This document shows positions 18,556-30,110 of a stretch of DNA of 64,000 nt, in pieces. Source of the DNA: Fortiea contorta PCC 7126 (GTDB lineage Bacteria; Cyanobacteriota; Cyanobacteriia; Cyanobacteriales; Nostocaceae); assembly GCF_000332295.1 (NCBI RefSeq), contig NZ_KB235930.1, positions 310,895 to 374,894 of the forward strand, written 5' to 3'. How positions within the stretch are numbered: the stretch's first letter is position 1; each line of letters starts with the position of its first letter. A program made the translations under genes and the position numbers. A model generated the notes under the pieces. That model worked only from the letters and a program-made list of their open reading frames with translations, was not told the origin of the DNA and did not search any database.

Positions 18556-18654
18556 GGGAACAAACTCTAATTTATGTAAAGTTATGCTCAATTATGTTAC
18601 AACATTCCGGGTAAATACTGTAAGTAAAATTGAATCATCAAGATTCACAAATAA

Positions 18655-20718
<2,064 letters not shown>

Positions 20719-20976
20719 CTAGTACAAAAGGCTGAAGTATGAAGTGAAAAAAAGTTGCTCAGTATTTGGTGATGGTCTTCTCATCCGTGGCGCTACTAGT
20801 AAATTCACCAGTCGTGGCTTAATTTATTCCATATCTAATTTGAGAAACACTTGTGCATAAAACAATTAAGGCTGCTCTATCTAGTTAGTGTGCCTCAAAA
20901 ACTCAAAAACATACACTCCTACAGGCTTATTTTACTAATATGTTGTTACGTTCATTAGCTTTTACCGCTTCTGGTA

Positions 20977-21375
20977 ATGAGTTCATCTCAATATCAAGCA
21001 GCTTTTGATCAATATGTCGGTCAAGGCTATCGACTAGTTGATGTTAGTGGTTACAGCGTTAACGGTCAAGACCGCTATGCAGCGATTTGGGTGAAATCTG
21101 GTGGTGCTGCTTGGGTAGCGCGACACGGAATGAGTTCAGCGCAATATCAAGCAGCTTTTGATCAATATGTTGGTCAACGTTATCGACTAGTTGATGTTAG
21201 TGGTTACAGCGTTAATGGTCAAGACCGCTACGCGGCGATTTGGGATAAATCGCAGAGTCCAGCTTGGGTAGCGCGACACGGAATGAGTTCAGCGCAATAT
21301 CAAGCAGCTTTTGATGAATATGTTGGTCAAGGATACAGACCAGTTGACGTGAGTGGTTATACTATTTCTCCTTAA
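20977..21375 (+). CDS. Three-repeat BTRD1-type (polyglycine-hydrolase-like repeat) protein, probably a fragment
   Basis: 132 residues made of two full and one partial copy of a 51-residue unit (DNA period 153 bases; units start at 20977, 21130 and 21283). Each unit contains SSxQYQAAFDQYVGQGYRLV, DVSGYSVNGQDRYAAIW and AWVARHGM. This is the bacterial tandem repeat domain 1 pattern, usually found beside a beta-lactamase-like serine hydrolase domain in larger exported proteins. Here there is no signal peptide and no catalytic domain. The initiator methionine equals the internal Met of the repeat (HGMSS), and the frame is closed by a TAG at 20956-20958 just upstream. So the piece looks like the C-terminal remains of a longer gene, or a repeat-only small protein. 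Confidence 0.6.
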   Translation: MSSSQYQAAFDQYVGQGYRLVDVSGYSVNGQDRYAAIWVKSGGAAWVARHGMSSAQYQAAFDQYVGQRYRLVDVSGYSVNGQDRYAAIWDKSQSPAWVARHGMSSAQYQAAFDEYVGQGYRPVDVSGYTISP

Positions 21376-21540
21376 TTACGGTACATTTAAATTCTGTGGA
21401 GACATAGCGATGTTACGTCTCAAGCTCTAAAAAACTTTGGCGTAACTCTGCGTTGAAAAACACAACAATTTTACGCAAACAGGTTGAAGATTTCCAGCTT
21501 TTCTCAAGTTGGGAATCTGACCACATAACCAGCATAAATT

Positions 21541-22527
21541 ATGACTAGAACTGGGCAAAATACAGCGCCAATTATTATCGCCCATCGGGGTGCAAGTGGT
21601 TATCGTCCAGAACACACTTTAGCTGCTTATGAATTAGCTATTGATTTAGGGGCTGACTATATTGAACCAGATTTAGTGATAACTAAGGATGGTGTTTTAG
21701 TTGCTCGTCATGAAAATGAGATTTCCCAAACTACGGATATTGCGACTCATAGAGAATTTGCTCATCGTCGTACTACTAAAATTATTGATGGTGAAGTTAA
21801 AAACGGTTGGTTTACTGAAGATTTTACTTTAGCAGAGTTGAAAACCCTCAAGGCGAAAGAGCGAATTCCCCAAGTGCGATCGCACAACACAGTCTATGAT
21901 GGATTGTGGGAAATCCCGACGCTATCAGAAATTATCGATTTAGCTCAACGCAAAGACGTCGGTATCTATCCAGAAACTAAGCATCCCAGTTACTTTCAAT
22001 CTGTTGGTTTAGCCTTAGAAACACCTCTGTTAGCAATTTTGTCAGCTAACAATTATCAAGGAACTCAAGCGCCTGTTTACATTCAATCTTTTGAAGTTAG
22101 CAATTTGCAATATTTATCGACAAAAACTGTTCTACCTTTGGTGCAATTGCTCAACGACAGCGGTCAGCCTTATGATTTTGTCATCAGCGGTGATGCTCGC
22201 ACCTACGCAGACTTGACAACTGCATCAGGATTAGCAGAAATTGCTGAATATGCACAGGTGATTGGTGTAAATAAAAATCTGTTGATCAACAAAGATAGTC
22301 GTGGTAAATTGCGATCGCCTACATCTTTAGTTAACGATGCTCACGCTGCTGGTTTGCTCGTTCATGCTTGGACTTTCCGCAATGAGGATTTCTTTTTAGC
22401 TACAGATTTTCAAGGAAATCCCGCAGGCGAATATGAATTGTTTTTCAGCTTAGGTGTTGATGGCGTATTTAGTGATTTTCCCGATACAGCGAGAATGGGG
22501 AAGAGTCACCAATCACCAATTACTTAG
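21541..22527 (+). CDS. glpQ: Glycerophosphodiester phosphodiesterase
   Basis: 328 residues of the GDPD TIM-barrel family. It splits glycerophosphodiesters into glycerol-3-phosphate and an alcohol. Motifs are AHRGASGYRPEHTLAAY (catalytic His-Arg and metal Glu), IEPDLVITKDGVLVARH (metal ligands and second His) and ETKHPSYF. The C-terminal HAWTFRNEDFFL and GVDGVFSDFPDTA are typical of the GlpQ/periplasmic subgroup, yet no signal peptide is visible. Its last 8 bases overlap the converging zinc protease gene. Confidence 0.93.
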   Translation: MTRTGQNTAPIIIAHRGASGYRPEHTLAAYELAIDLGADYIEPDLVITKDGVLVARHENEISQTTDIATHREFAHRRTTKIIDGEVKNGWFTEDFTLAELKTLKAKERIPQVRSHNTVYDGLWEIPTLSEIIDLAQRKDVGIYPETKHPSYFQSVGLALETPLLAILSANNYQGTQAPVYIQSFEVSNLQYLSTKTVLPLVQLLNDSGQPYDFVISGDARTYADLTTASGLAEIAEYAQVIGVNKNLLINKDSRGKLRSPTSLVNDAHAAGLLVHAWTFRNEDFFLATDFQGNPAGEYELFFSLGVDGVFSDFPDTARMGKSHQSPIT

Positions 22528-25270
22528 ACACTAACTGTGCATTTAATGCTTTGGTAATCCGGTCGCCGGCAATTTGTAAATGAGCTAATGTGTAGGTGTC
22601 GAGGTTTTTACCCAGTTGTTTCAACCGCATCTCAATAGCAATTTGCAGTTGGCGCAATTCATACCAAGCTATTGTCTGTCCGTCTGGTGCTACGTCATGA
22701 TTACCCAACACCATTTCTAACAAAATATTCAAATGTTCTCGTTGTAATGAACGCCGAATGCTGGAAATGGGTTTTGGTTCTCCTGGTGCGAGAACTTCTC
22801 GCCAAATACCTGTTTGTAAGGTGTCGAAGAGTTCGGGGATGGAAAGTGCTTGTCCTGGTGCTGTTTTTAATTCTAGGTCTTGTAACCGATTTAGACGATC
22901 GCTATCTAAGAGCGATCGCAATATGGTACTTTGAAATTTTAAAATGCGATCATGTATGGGATAATCAAGACGGGTGTTTAAAATTGGGCTACCCCAATGC
23001 TGCCATCGTGACGGTGCTAACTGATTGAGCAATTGTGGTGGAAAATTAAACGCACCCTCATCAAACACATACTCTTGCAAATTTATCAATGCTTGGCGTT
23101 GTTTTGCCAAGGGAACTGGGACAAACGCCCAAGAAGTATCATCACCACCATGAAGACGTCGGAAAGATTGTCCGCCAATATATTTAGATACTAAAGCGGC
23201 GTTACGAAAATAGTATTGCAACACTCGATTAAATAAAACCCGCAGATTACTATAGCTTTCTCCAGGTGCGAGATAAGCTTTGTCCAAGCGTTGCCACATG
23301 ACACGAGCATTATCCATTTGCCATTGAGAATAAACTAGCACATCGCTGCTCATATCCCAAATATTTGCGAGGGGATTAATATCCCAAATATCCTCATCTG
23401 TGGCGTAAGATAATTCTGGTTGTGGCGATGCTAGAGCAATCTGTTCCAAAAAGCTTTTTTCGGCTTCGGGGATAATTTCTGCAATTCCGGCTTGAGGATT
23501 TCTTTTATAACCATACTCAATTGCCCATTCATCATAAGGCCCAATCACGCTTGGGAAATATTCACCTTGTTCTACTCCCTGGGGTGCAATATTTACGGGT
23601 AGATAATCCATTATCGAACCCGTTAAACCTTTGGCGTGAGTAATTTTTTGATTATTCAATTCTTGGGGTGTTAACATCGTGCTGCCATGAAAGTTATGGC
23701 GCAAACCGAGAGTGTGTCCAACTTCATGAGCAATTAGAGAGCGTAAATATTGATGTACATACGCCTTCATCGCTTCATCATCGGGTGTAGTATTTTGTAA
23801 AAGCGACAACCCCAATGCTCCTATGGCTGCTTGGTTAGCAGATTCCATACCGTAGCAAAGCTCAGAATCTTTTGGCAAAGTTGATAATCTAGAGTTTATA
23901 GCCCCAGATACATCTCCATGAATACAATCTGAGGTGGAAGCAATACCGCTATTTTCAAATTTTTGCTCAAATCCTGGTTTGCTTACCTTAGACGCGACAT
24001 AAGTACGATATCCTCGCTGAATTGATCGCACCATATTAGCATCCACAAGCACATCTGCATCTAGTATTTCCCCAGTCAAAGGATTGACGCGTGTGGGGCC
24101 GATGGCAAAACCAGCATCTAGAGAATTAAACCAGCGGATGGTATTATAGCGTACATCTGCAGGATGCCAATCAGCATCATCTGGCATTTGTCTGACTTCT
24201 AAAGCATTTTCAAATCCAGCTTTGGCAAATGCTTGATTCCACATCAGCACACCTTCACGAATGGCGTCGCGGTACTCGAAAGGTACTGCGTTCTCAATCC
24301 AAAATACGATTGGTTTTTTTGGTGACGATAAGGGTGCATTTGGATCTGATGGTTCCAGATGCCAACGATTAATATATCTGACAAATGGTTCGGCGGTTTG
24401 ATTTTGAGATAAATTTTGAAATGTCGTAATAAAATATCCGACTCGATCATCAGCTAGTCTGGGAATATAACCGTTTCCTTCTGGTAGTTGGGAAAAACTA
24501 TAATGCACTTTTAGGCTGAGTGCTCTGCTATCTGCTAATGTAACTAAATTTGCCCCTTCTGGTGCAGTAAAACCATAAACTGTATCAATTTCTAAATTAT
24601 CTGGGAAACTGTTGACGCTATTAAAGTAAGATTTACTTTGCTCCAGGTGATAATCAGCCTGCAAAGAATATTTTAATAAAGCAGTTAATCCGGGAAAATC
24701 TTGCATCAGCAGATAATCTAAATTAACTAAAATATTCTTACTGTGTGAATCAATGTTCTCTATGGGTAGGGAATAGAGCACCGAATCGCTGAAGGAACGA
24801 TCTAGCGATCGCTGTTCTGGTGTACCATAGTCGGCACGGAATTTCACATTGCGCGCGACAAAATGCAAATTATTCTTAACTTGTCGAAAATAAAAGAGAA
24901 AATCTGCTAAGGGTAAGCCACTATAAATCCCACTTTCCCCAATCCCAGATTCTAATGTCACTGTCGCCAAAAAGTTTTTATTGAGTTGTTCGGGTTTAAT
25001 TTCCCAATAAATATTACCCGAATCTTGACTGTAATAAAGTTTAAATAGTCTTTCTTTTTTATCTGTCCCGTTGACTATCTCCAGCAATTGCCACCAATCT
25101 TCTGCTTTCTTTTCTGGAGAATAGTTTTCGGCTATTGCCAATGTCTCAACTGCTGGCAGAGTATCTAATGATTGTACAGCAAAATTTGCGGCGGTGGCTG
25201 CATCTGCCATCAAAAAAAAGTTACACAATAAAATTGTAGAAATAACTAAGTTGATCATCCAGTGTTTCAT
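22520..25270 (-). CDS. Large exported zinc metalloprotease (DUF5117/DUF4953 type)
   Basis: 916 residues. A signal peptide (about 1-28) is followed by a beta-rich N-terminal region (about 50-320) with the DUF5117 pattern (LESGIGESGIYSGLPL, NLHFVARNVKFRA). A catalytic part carries the extended zinc motif HEVGHTLGLRHNFHGS, a metzincin-like HExxHxxGxxH, with the following GSIMDYLPVN resembling a Met-turn. A long helical C-terminal region closes the protein. This is the cyanobacterial/bacteroidal zinc-dependent metalloprotease family of unknown substrate, expected in the periplasm or outside the cell. It converges with, and overlaps by 8 bases, the glpQ gene. Confidence 0.9.
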   Translation of the reverse strand: MKHWMINLVISTILLCNFFLMADAATAANFAVQSLDTLPAVETLAIAENYSPEKKAEDWWQLLEIVNGTDKKERLFKLYYSQDSGNIYWEIKPEQLNKNFLATVTLESGIGESGIYSGLPLADFLFYFRQVKNNLHFVARNVKFRADYGTPEQRSLDRSFSDSVLYSLPIENIDSHSKNILVNLDYLLMQDFPGLTALLKYSLQADYHLEQSKSYFNSVNSFPDNLEIDTVYGFTAPEGANLVTLADSRALSLKVHYSFSQLPEGNGYIPRLADDRVGYFITTFQNLSQNQTAEPFVRYINRWHLEPSDPNAPLSSPKKPIVFWIENAVPFEYRDAIREGVLMWNQAFAKAGFENALEVRQMPDDADWHPADVRYNTIRWFNSLDAGFAIGPTRVNPLTGEILDADVLVDANMVRSIQRGYRTYVASKVSKPGFEQKFENSGIASTSDCIHGDVSGAINSRLSTLPKDSELCYGMESANQAAIGALGLSLLQNTTPDDEAMKAYVHQYLRSLIAHEVGHTLGLRHNFHGSTMLTPQELNNQKITHAKGLTGSIMDYLPVNIAPQGVEQGEYFPSVIGPYDEWAIEYGYKRNPQAGIAEIIPEAEKSFLEQIALASPQPELSYATDEDIWDINPLANIWDMSSDVLVYSQWQMDNARVMWQRLDKAYLAPGESYSNLRVLFNRVLQYYFRNAALVSKYIGGQSFRRLHGGDDTSWAFVPVPLAKQRQALINLQEYVFDEGAFNFPPQLLNQLAPSRWQHWGSPILNTRLDYPIHDRILKFQSTILRSLLDSDRLNRLQDLELKTAPGQALSIPELFDTLQTGIWREVLAPGEPKPISSIRRSLQREHLNILLEMVLGNHDVAPDGQTIAWYELRQLQIAIEMRLKQLGKNLDTYTLAHLQIAGDRITKALNAQLVSK

Positions 25271-25829
25271 TCTTGAATTTTCCCCCGGAAACAGTTTTGA
25301 ATTTGAGGAAAAAATGTGGATGAGCGCATTATCTGTAAGTTATTCCCATCATTACAGATTACACATTGCATCAATCCACAGTAAAAGCTACGCCAATAGT
25401 CATCAACTAGTGGGTATTTTAAAAAGTGAGTCGGTGGAAATACACCAAACTATATTACGAAACATAAATACTCTGGAAACTCTGACCAATGATTCATAAC
25501 AAAGGACAAATAACGACCCTTGCTAGTTATCTTTAATTGCGCCGACCTACCTAACTGTGATATCTGTGCAAAAATTATGAGTACACAAAATGGCATGAAT
25601 GACGCAGCGAATATTTATGTCTGAAGTTAGATATTTTGTCCGACCAAAGATATATGTTTTTTAAGCTATTTCTTGTATTAAAAACCAAAAAAAGCGACAA
25701 AAATGTATTTGCTGTTACCGTCGCGCTGGGTTTGTAGATTCTTATTCCTTTTCCATAGTCATAGAGACGCAAAATTTTGCGTCTCTACAGCATTTAACTC
25801 GATAGTAGATTAGCTAATTTCGTCTCTCA
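25271..25829. other. Intergenic stretch with one palindromic repeat
   Basis: About 560 bases between two minus-strand genes. It holds the protease promoter on the left. A plus frame reaching 25499 is open but has no family resemblance; I do not call it. The TAGAGACG-type palindrome at 25762-25787 is the only clear element. Confidence 0.45.
25762..25787. repeat. TAGAGACG-type perfect palindrome
   Basis: A perfect 26-base palindrome with arms TAGAGACGCAAAA and TTTTGCGTCTCTA. It lies 43 bases beyond the stop of the HIT gene and could end that transcript. Same family as 37501 and 43911. Confidence 0.7.
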
Positions 25830-26180
25830 TCAACCGGGAGGCCAAGTCAGAGAACGTCCACCCAGAATATGCAAATGTAGATGGTCAACAGTTTGTCCAC
25901 CATCAGCACCAGTGTTGATGACGACGCGATAACCATTGTCTAAGCCAGCTTGTTGAGCAACAAGCTTGACTGTTAATAACAGATGTCCTAAAAGTTGATG
26001 ATCTTGGGATTGTGCATCAGCCAATTTAGGAATAGGCTGTTTAGGAATCACCAGAATGTGAACCGGGGCTTGGGGATTGATATCTTTGAAAGCCAGGGCT
26101 AAATCATCCTCATAAACAACATCAGCGGGAATTTCCCGGCGAATAATTTTGCTAAAAATTGTCTCTGTGGTTTCACTCAT
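25830..26180 (-). CDS. HIT-family nucleotide hydrolase (HINT type)
   Basis: 116 residues. The histidine triad HLHLHILGGR is near the C-terminus and the text IFSKIIRREIPADVVYEDD opens the protein; both mark the HINT branch (purine nucleoside phosphoramidases, PKCI-like). QAPVHILVIPKQPIPK is the conserved middle. Small cytosolic enzyme, divergent from comM with 55 bases between starts. Confidence 0.95.
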   Translation of the reverse strand: MSETTETIFSKIIRREIPADVVYEDDLALAFKDINPQAPVHILVIPKQPIPKLADAQSQDHQLLGHLLLTVKLVAQQAGLDNGYRVVINTGADGGQTVDHLHLHILGGRSLTWPPG

Positions 26181-26235
26181 GCGAATTTACTCACTCATCT
26201 GCTAGAGATTCTAAAGGTTTACTGTGGAAGAATAA

Positions 26236-27774
26236 ATGTTAGCTAGAGTTTGGAGTGCATCAATTGTCGGTATCGATGCGGTGAAAGTGGGTGTAGAAGT
26301 CGATGTCTCTGGAGGATTACCGGGAACTGTGCTGCTAGGACTTCCAGATAGCGCGGTACAGGAATCAAAAGAAAGGGTAAAAGCAACTCTGAAGAATGCA
26401 GGTTTTGCTTTTCCGATGCGGAAAATTGTGATTAATCTCACGCCGGCTGATTTGCGTAAAGAAGGGCCGAGTTTTGATTTACCTATCAGTGTAGGCATTT
26501 TAGCGGCTTCTGAACAAGTTAGCGCTGAGTTGTTAGGTGATTATTTATTCTTAGGAGAAGTCTCTTTAGATGGTAGTTTACGCCCTGTGGCGGGGGTTTT
26601 ACCAATTGCAGCAACAGCACAAACAATGGGAATTACGGGTTTAGTTGTACCCGTTGCTAACGCTCAAGAAGCAGCATTAGTCAAGGGATTAGCTGTTTAT
26701 GGTTGTCAAAATTTGTGGGAAGTAGCTGATTTTTTAAATCATCCAGAAAATTATCAACCTGTGAAAATTGAAAATTCTTTAGAGACAACAGCCGAAAAAT
26801 TGTTAAACTGCGATCGCGCAGATTTGCGGGATGTTAAAGGACAAGCTCATGGTCGCCGAGCGCTAGAGATTGCTGCATCTGGAGGACACAATTTAATTTT
26901 TGTGGGTCCCCCAGGAAGTGGAAAAACTATGCTAGCACGGCGTTTGCCAGGAATTTTACCACCCTTGGAATTTGCGGAGGCGTTAGAGGTAACTCAGATT
27001 CATTCGGTGGCTGGTTTATTAAAAAATCATGGTTGTTTAATTCGCGATCGCCCTTTTCGCAGTCCCCACCATTCAGCTTCTGGCCCTTCTCTTGTGGGTG
27101 GTGGTAGTTTCCCCCGTCCTGGGGAAATTTCTCTCTCTCACCGAGGAATACTTTTTTTAGATGAACTCACAGAATTTAAGCGGGATGTTTTAGAATTTCT
27201 GCGTCAACCTTTAGAAGATGGTTATGTGACAATTTCCCGCACCAAACAATCTGTGATGTTTCCAGCACAGTTTACATTAGTAGCGAGTACTAATCCTTGT
27301 CCTTGCGGTTTCTACGGCGATACCATACAGCCGTGTACTTGTTCTCCTCGTCAACGTGAACATTATTGGGCGAAGCTTTCCGGCCCGCTAATGGATCGAA
27401 TTGATTTACAAGTAGCGGTGAATCGTTTAAAACCTGAAGAAATTACCCAACAACCCACCGGAGAAGCATCAATCTCAGTGCTAGCGCGAGTGCAAAAAGC
27501 CCGCTCGCGCGCCCTTACCCGCTTTGAAAATGAAGCAAATCTCCGTTGCAATGCCCAAATGCAAAGCCGTCATCTGCAAAAATGGTGTCAGTTAGATTAT
27601 ACCAGTCGCAGTTTATTAGAAACAGCCATCAAAAAATTAGGTTTATCAGCCAGAGCCAGCGATCGCATCCTCAAAGTAGCACGAACCATCGCAGATTTAG
27701 CAGGTGATGATGATTTACAGCCTCAGCATGTAGCAGAAGCGATTCAATATCGGACGATAGATAGGATGCAATGA
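26236..27774 (+). CDS. comM: YifB/ComM-family Mg-chelatase-like AAA+ ATPase
   Basis: 512 residues. An N-terminal S5-like ChlI domain (LARVWSASIVGIDAVKVGVE, about 1-170) precedes the AAA+ part with Walker A GPPGSGKTMLARRLPG, Walker B GILFLDELTEF and the sensor VASTNPCPCG. A C-terminal lid (SGPLMDRIDLQVAVNRL, SARASDRILKVARTIAD) completes it. ComM homologues act as hexameric helicases in branch migration during natural transformation; YifB has no proven role in cyanobacteria. The length matches the family. Confidence 0.95.
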   Translation: MLARVWSASIVGIDAVKVGVEVDVSGGLPGTVLLGLPDSAVQESKERVKATLKNAGFAFPMRKIVINLTPADLRKEGPSFDLPISVGILAASEQVSAELLGDYLFLGEVSLDGSLRPVAGVLPIAATAQTMGITGLVVPVANAQEAALVKGLAVYGCQNLWEVADFLNHPENYQPVKIENSLETTAEKLLNCDRADLRDVKGQAHGRRALEIAASGGHNLIFVGPPGSGKTMLARRLPGILPPLEFAEALEVTQIHSVAGLLKNHGCLIRDRPFRSPHHSASGPSLVGGGSFPRPGEISLSHRGILFLDELTEFKRDVLEFLRQPLEDGYVTISRTKQSVMFPAQFTLVASTNPCPCGFYGDTIQPCTCSPRQREHYWAKLSGPLMDRIDLQVAVNRLKPEEITQQPTGEASISVLARVQKARSRALTRFENEANLRCNAQMQSRHLQKWCQLDYTSRSLLETAIKKLGLSARASDRILKVARTIADLAGDDDLQPQHVAEAIQYRTIDRMQ

Positions 27775-27786
27775 TTTGTCATAACA

Positions 27787-27817
27787 GGGATTAGAGATTA
27801 GGGATTAGAGATTAGGG
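27787..27817. repeat. Short 7-bp tandem repeat (STRR type)
   Basis: GGGATTAGAGATTAGGGATT and the following bases are four heptamers alternating GATTAGA and GATTAGG. Heptanucleotide tandem repeats of this kind (STRR) are characteristic of heterocystous cyanobacteria. Confidence 0.6.
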
Positions 27818-27884
27818 TCAAAAATTCCTTTTATGTCCTCAACTACTTGGTGAGATCTGCATTTGTTATTTTTTGTTGGTTATT

Positions 27885-28105
27885 TGCTATTTCGGCGACT
27901 ACATTTGCTATTTCGGCGATCGCATTTGCTATTTCGGCGACTACATTTGCTATTTCGGCGACTACATTTGCTATTTCGGCGATCGCATTTGCCATTTCGG
28001 CGATCGCATTTGCTATTTCGGCGACTACATTTGCTATTTCGGCGACTACATTTGCTATTTCGGCGACTACATTTGCTATTTCGGCGATCGCATTTGCTAT
28101 TTCAG
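27885..28105. repeat. 21-bp tandem repeat array, ten units
   Basis: Ten complete 21-bp units from 27885 to 28094 plus an 11-base partial unit. Two unit types alternate irregularly: A, TGCTATTTCGGCGACTACAT(T), and B, TGCTATTTCGGCGATCGCAT(T), in the order ABAABBAAAB. One B unit has TGCC. Type B contains a HIP1 octamer. As 21 is a multiple of three and the unit lacks stops, all three plus frames and one minus frame are open. The minus frame reads as repeats of AEIANVV or AEIANAI. A GTG/ATG start with an AAGG site lies at 28154-28160 on that strand, so a coiled-coil-like peptide of about 100 residues is possible but unproven. Confidence 0.85.
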
Positions 28106-28240
28106 CCGTTTGTAATGACGACCTAGGATAAAATCCTCCTGTTGGATGCTGCATCAACACCTTAAGGAAGATGTCATCACACTAGAAAACAGTATCAAAT
28201 ATATCAGGTGGTATGTAATATCCTAGAGGAGACTGGTTAA

Positions 28241-29227
28241 ATGAATTTGCGGGCGATTGGGAAGCTGTTCCAAGAAACATTTAAAGAATGGAGTGATGAT
28301 AAAGCCTCACGGTTAGCGGCTGCATTAGCTTATTACACAATATTTTCCATCGCGCCGTTGTTAATTATTGTCATAGCGATCGCTGGTGCTGTTTTTGGAG
28401 AAGAAGCAGCCAGAGGTGAAATTGTTCGCCAAATTCAGGGTTTAGTCGGTAGAGATGGCGCTGAGTTTATTGAACTAGCGGTTAAAAATGCTAACAAACC
28501 ACAAACAGGAACAATTGCTTCCATAATTAGTATCGCCGTTTTATTATTAGGTGCCACAGGTTTATTTACTGAATTACAAGATGCTCTCAACACAATTTGG
28601 GAAGTAAAAGCAAAACCTGGGCGGGGGGTAAATAACGCTGTTCGTCAGCGCTTTTTATCTTTTGCAATGGTTCTGGGAATTGGGTTTCTGCTTTTAGTAT
28701 CCTTAGTAATTAGCGCCGGACTATCAGCATTTGTCGCCTATTTTAGTAACCTAGTTCCCGGTATAGACTTCCTTTGGCAGATGCTTAACTTTCTTTTAGG
28801 TTTTACGATTAGTACTATACTTTTTGGACTAATTTTTAAAGTTTTGCCAGATGTTAAAATCACTTGGAGTGATGTTTTAATCGGAGCCGCTCTCACATCA
28901 CTTTTGTTCTCCATTGGTAGATTTTTGTTAGGACAATATTTAGGTAACAGTAGTTTTGGCTCAACCTATGGCGCTGCTGGTTCACTTGTAGTAATTCTCG
29001 CTTGGGTTTATTACGCAGCACAAATTCTTTTTTTTGGTGCAGAGTTCACCCAAGTTTATGCTCGCAGATACGGTAGCGGTATTATTCCCACTAAAAATGC
29101 TGTACCTATCGCTAAAAACAACCAAGCAAATCAAGGTAGACAACGGGAAAACCGCAACCAAAATCAACCACCAAGCTCTAACTTAATTAATCGCTTCCAG
29201 CGTTATTTTCGCAAATCTCGACGCTAA
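28241..29227 (+). CDS. YihY/BrkB-family inner-membrane protein
   Basis: 328 residues with six predicted helices; the text begins FQETFKEWSDDKASRLAAAL and AYYTIFSIAPLLIIVIAIAG. The end has SYGAAGSLVVILAWVYYAAQ-like text and then a basic, Asn/Gln-rich tail (about 285-328). The family was once called ribonuclease BN by mistake; its real function (possibly transport) is unknown. GAGGAGA 8 bases before the ATG is a good ribosome site. Confidence 0.93.
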   Translation: MNLRAIGKLFQETFKEWSDDKASRLAAALAYYTIFSIAPLLIIVIAIAGAVFGEEAARGEIVRQIQGLVGRDGAEFIELAVKNANKPQTGTIASIISIAVLLLGATGLFTELQDALNTIWEVKAKPGRGVNNAVRQRFLSFAMVLGIGFLLLVSLVISAGLSAFVAYFSNLVPGIDFLWQMLNFLLGFTISTILFGLIFKVLPDVKITWSDVLIGAALTSLLFSIGRFLLGQYLGNSSFGSTYGAAGSLVVILAWVYYAAQILFFGAEFTQVYARRYGSGIIPTKNAVPIAKNNQANQGRQRENRNQNQPPSSNLINRFQRYFRKSRR

Positions 29228-29332
29228 AAATCAAAACACCCAAAACTCTAATTTTTATCTCAACAAATCCATCACTTTCTTCTTGAAATTGCTATTAACA
29301 AAATTCATTTTAATAATTATACAAACATGTTG

Positions 29333-29361
29333 GTAGGGGAACGGCACTGCCGTGCCCCTAC
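29333..29361. repeat. GTAGGGG-type palindromic repeat
   Basis: GTAGGGG-a-ACGGCA-ct-GCCGT-g-CCCCTAC, a near-perfect hairpin in the gap between yihY and the DUF421 gene. A shorter relative (GTAGGGG/CCCCTAC) is at 38827-38846. GTAGGGGCACGGC.. elements are dispersed in many filamentous cyanobacteria. Confidence 0.65.
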
Positions 29362-29435
29362 GAGAAATCTATCTGTATCACCATTTTTGTTAATTGATAT
29401 TACCTAATAAACTACTTATCTCAATTTGATATCCT

Positions 29436-29969
29436 ATGGAAAAATTATTATTTGTTGATTGGCACGCAATCTTTATTCCTAGCATCAGCGTTTTAGAATT
29501 ATTTATTCGTGGTTCACTAGTCTATCTAGCTCTATTTTCAGTGTTACGCTTCCTCCCCAGTAGACAATTAGGAACCCTAGGAATTACCGATTTACTAGTA
29601 GTAGTATTATTCGCTGAAGCTGCTCAAAACGCAATGGCGACTAATTACACATCAATTACCGAAGGAGGTATTTTAGTAGGAACTGTAATTTTTTGGAGTT
29701 ACTTACTCAATTGGTTGGGTTATAAATTTCCAGAATTTCAGCGCTTTTTAAATCCACCACCACTACTATTAGTAAAAAATGGTCGAGCAATTGAACGACA
29801 TTTACAGCGGGAATTAATCACCGAAGATGAATTAATGAGTAAGTTACGTCAGCAAGGTGTAGAATTTTTAACTGACGTCAAGTTAGCATTCATGGAAGCT
29901 GACGGTAGCATTAGTATCATTACCTCTGAATCAAAAACTAGTATTCCTACACAGCCAAAGGCTAAGTAG
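29436..29969 (+). CDS. DUF421 (YetF-like) membrane protein
   Basis: 177 residues. Three N-terminal membrane helices (about 20-90) include SLVYLALFSVLRFLPSRQLG and the DLLVVVLFAEAAQNAM segment, then a small soluble domain (about 100-165) with PPPLLLVKNGRAIERHLQRE and ITEDELMSKLRQQGV. This is the DUF421/YcaP/YetF family; Bacillus YetF-type proteins are linked to the membrane and spore germination, but the role here is unknown. Confidence 0.9.
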   Translation: MEKLLFVDWHAIFIPSISVLELFIRGSLVYLALFSVLRFLPSRQLGTLGITDLLVVVLFAEAAQNAMATNYTSITEGGILVGTVIFWSYLLNWLGYKFPEFQRFLNPPPLLLVKNGRAIERHLQRELITEDELMSKLRQQGVEFLTDVKLAFMEADGSISIITSESKTSIPTQPKAK

Positions 29970-30110
29970 ACAAGAGAATCGACGGCTATAAGATGATACA
30001 CAGGCACGGGAGTGAAGAACAATTAACAACAAATAACCAATTACAAATCTCTTTGCACCAACCGATGGAATTAAAATGTAAAATATGACGGTTGTATTCT
30101 GTGGCGGATT

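Noticed and set aside
27885-28105. CRISPR array
   Set aside because: The units are contiguous 21-mers without unique spacers, and there are no cas genes.
27843-28160. Frames of 80-105 residues in several phases over the first 21-bp array
   Set aside because: Same arithmetic cause. Only the minus frame has a plausible start, and it is mentioned under the repeat rather than called as a gene.
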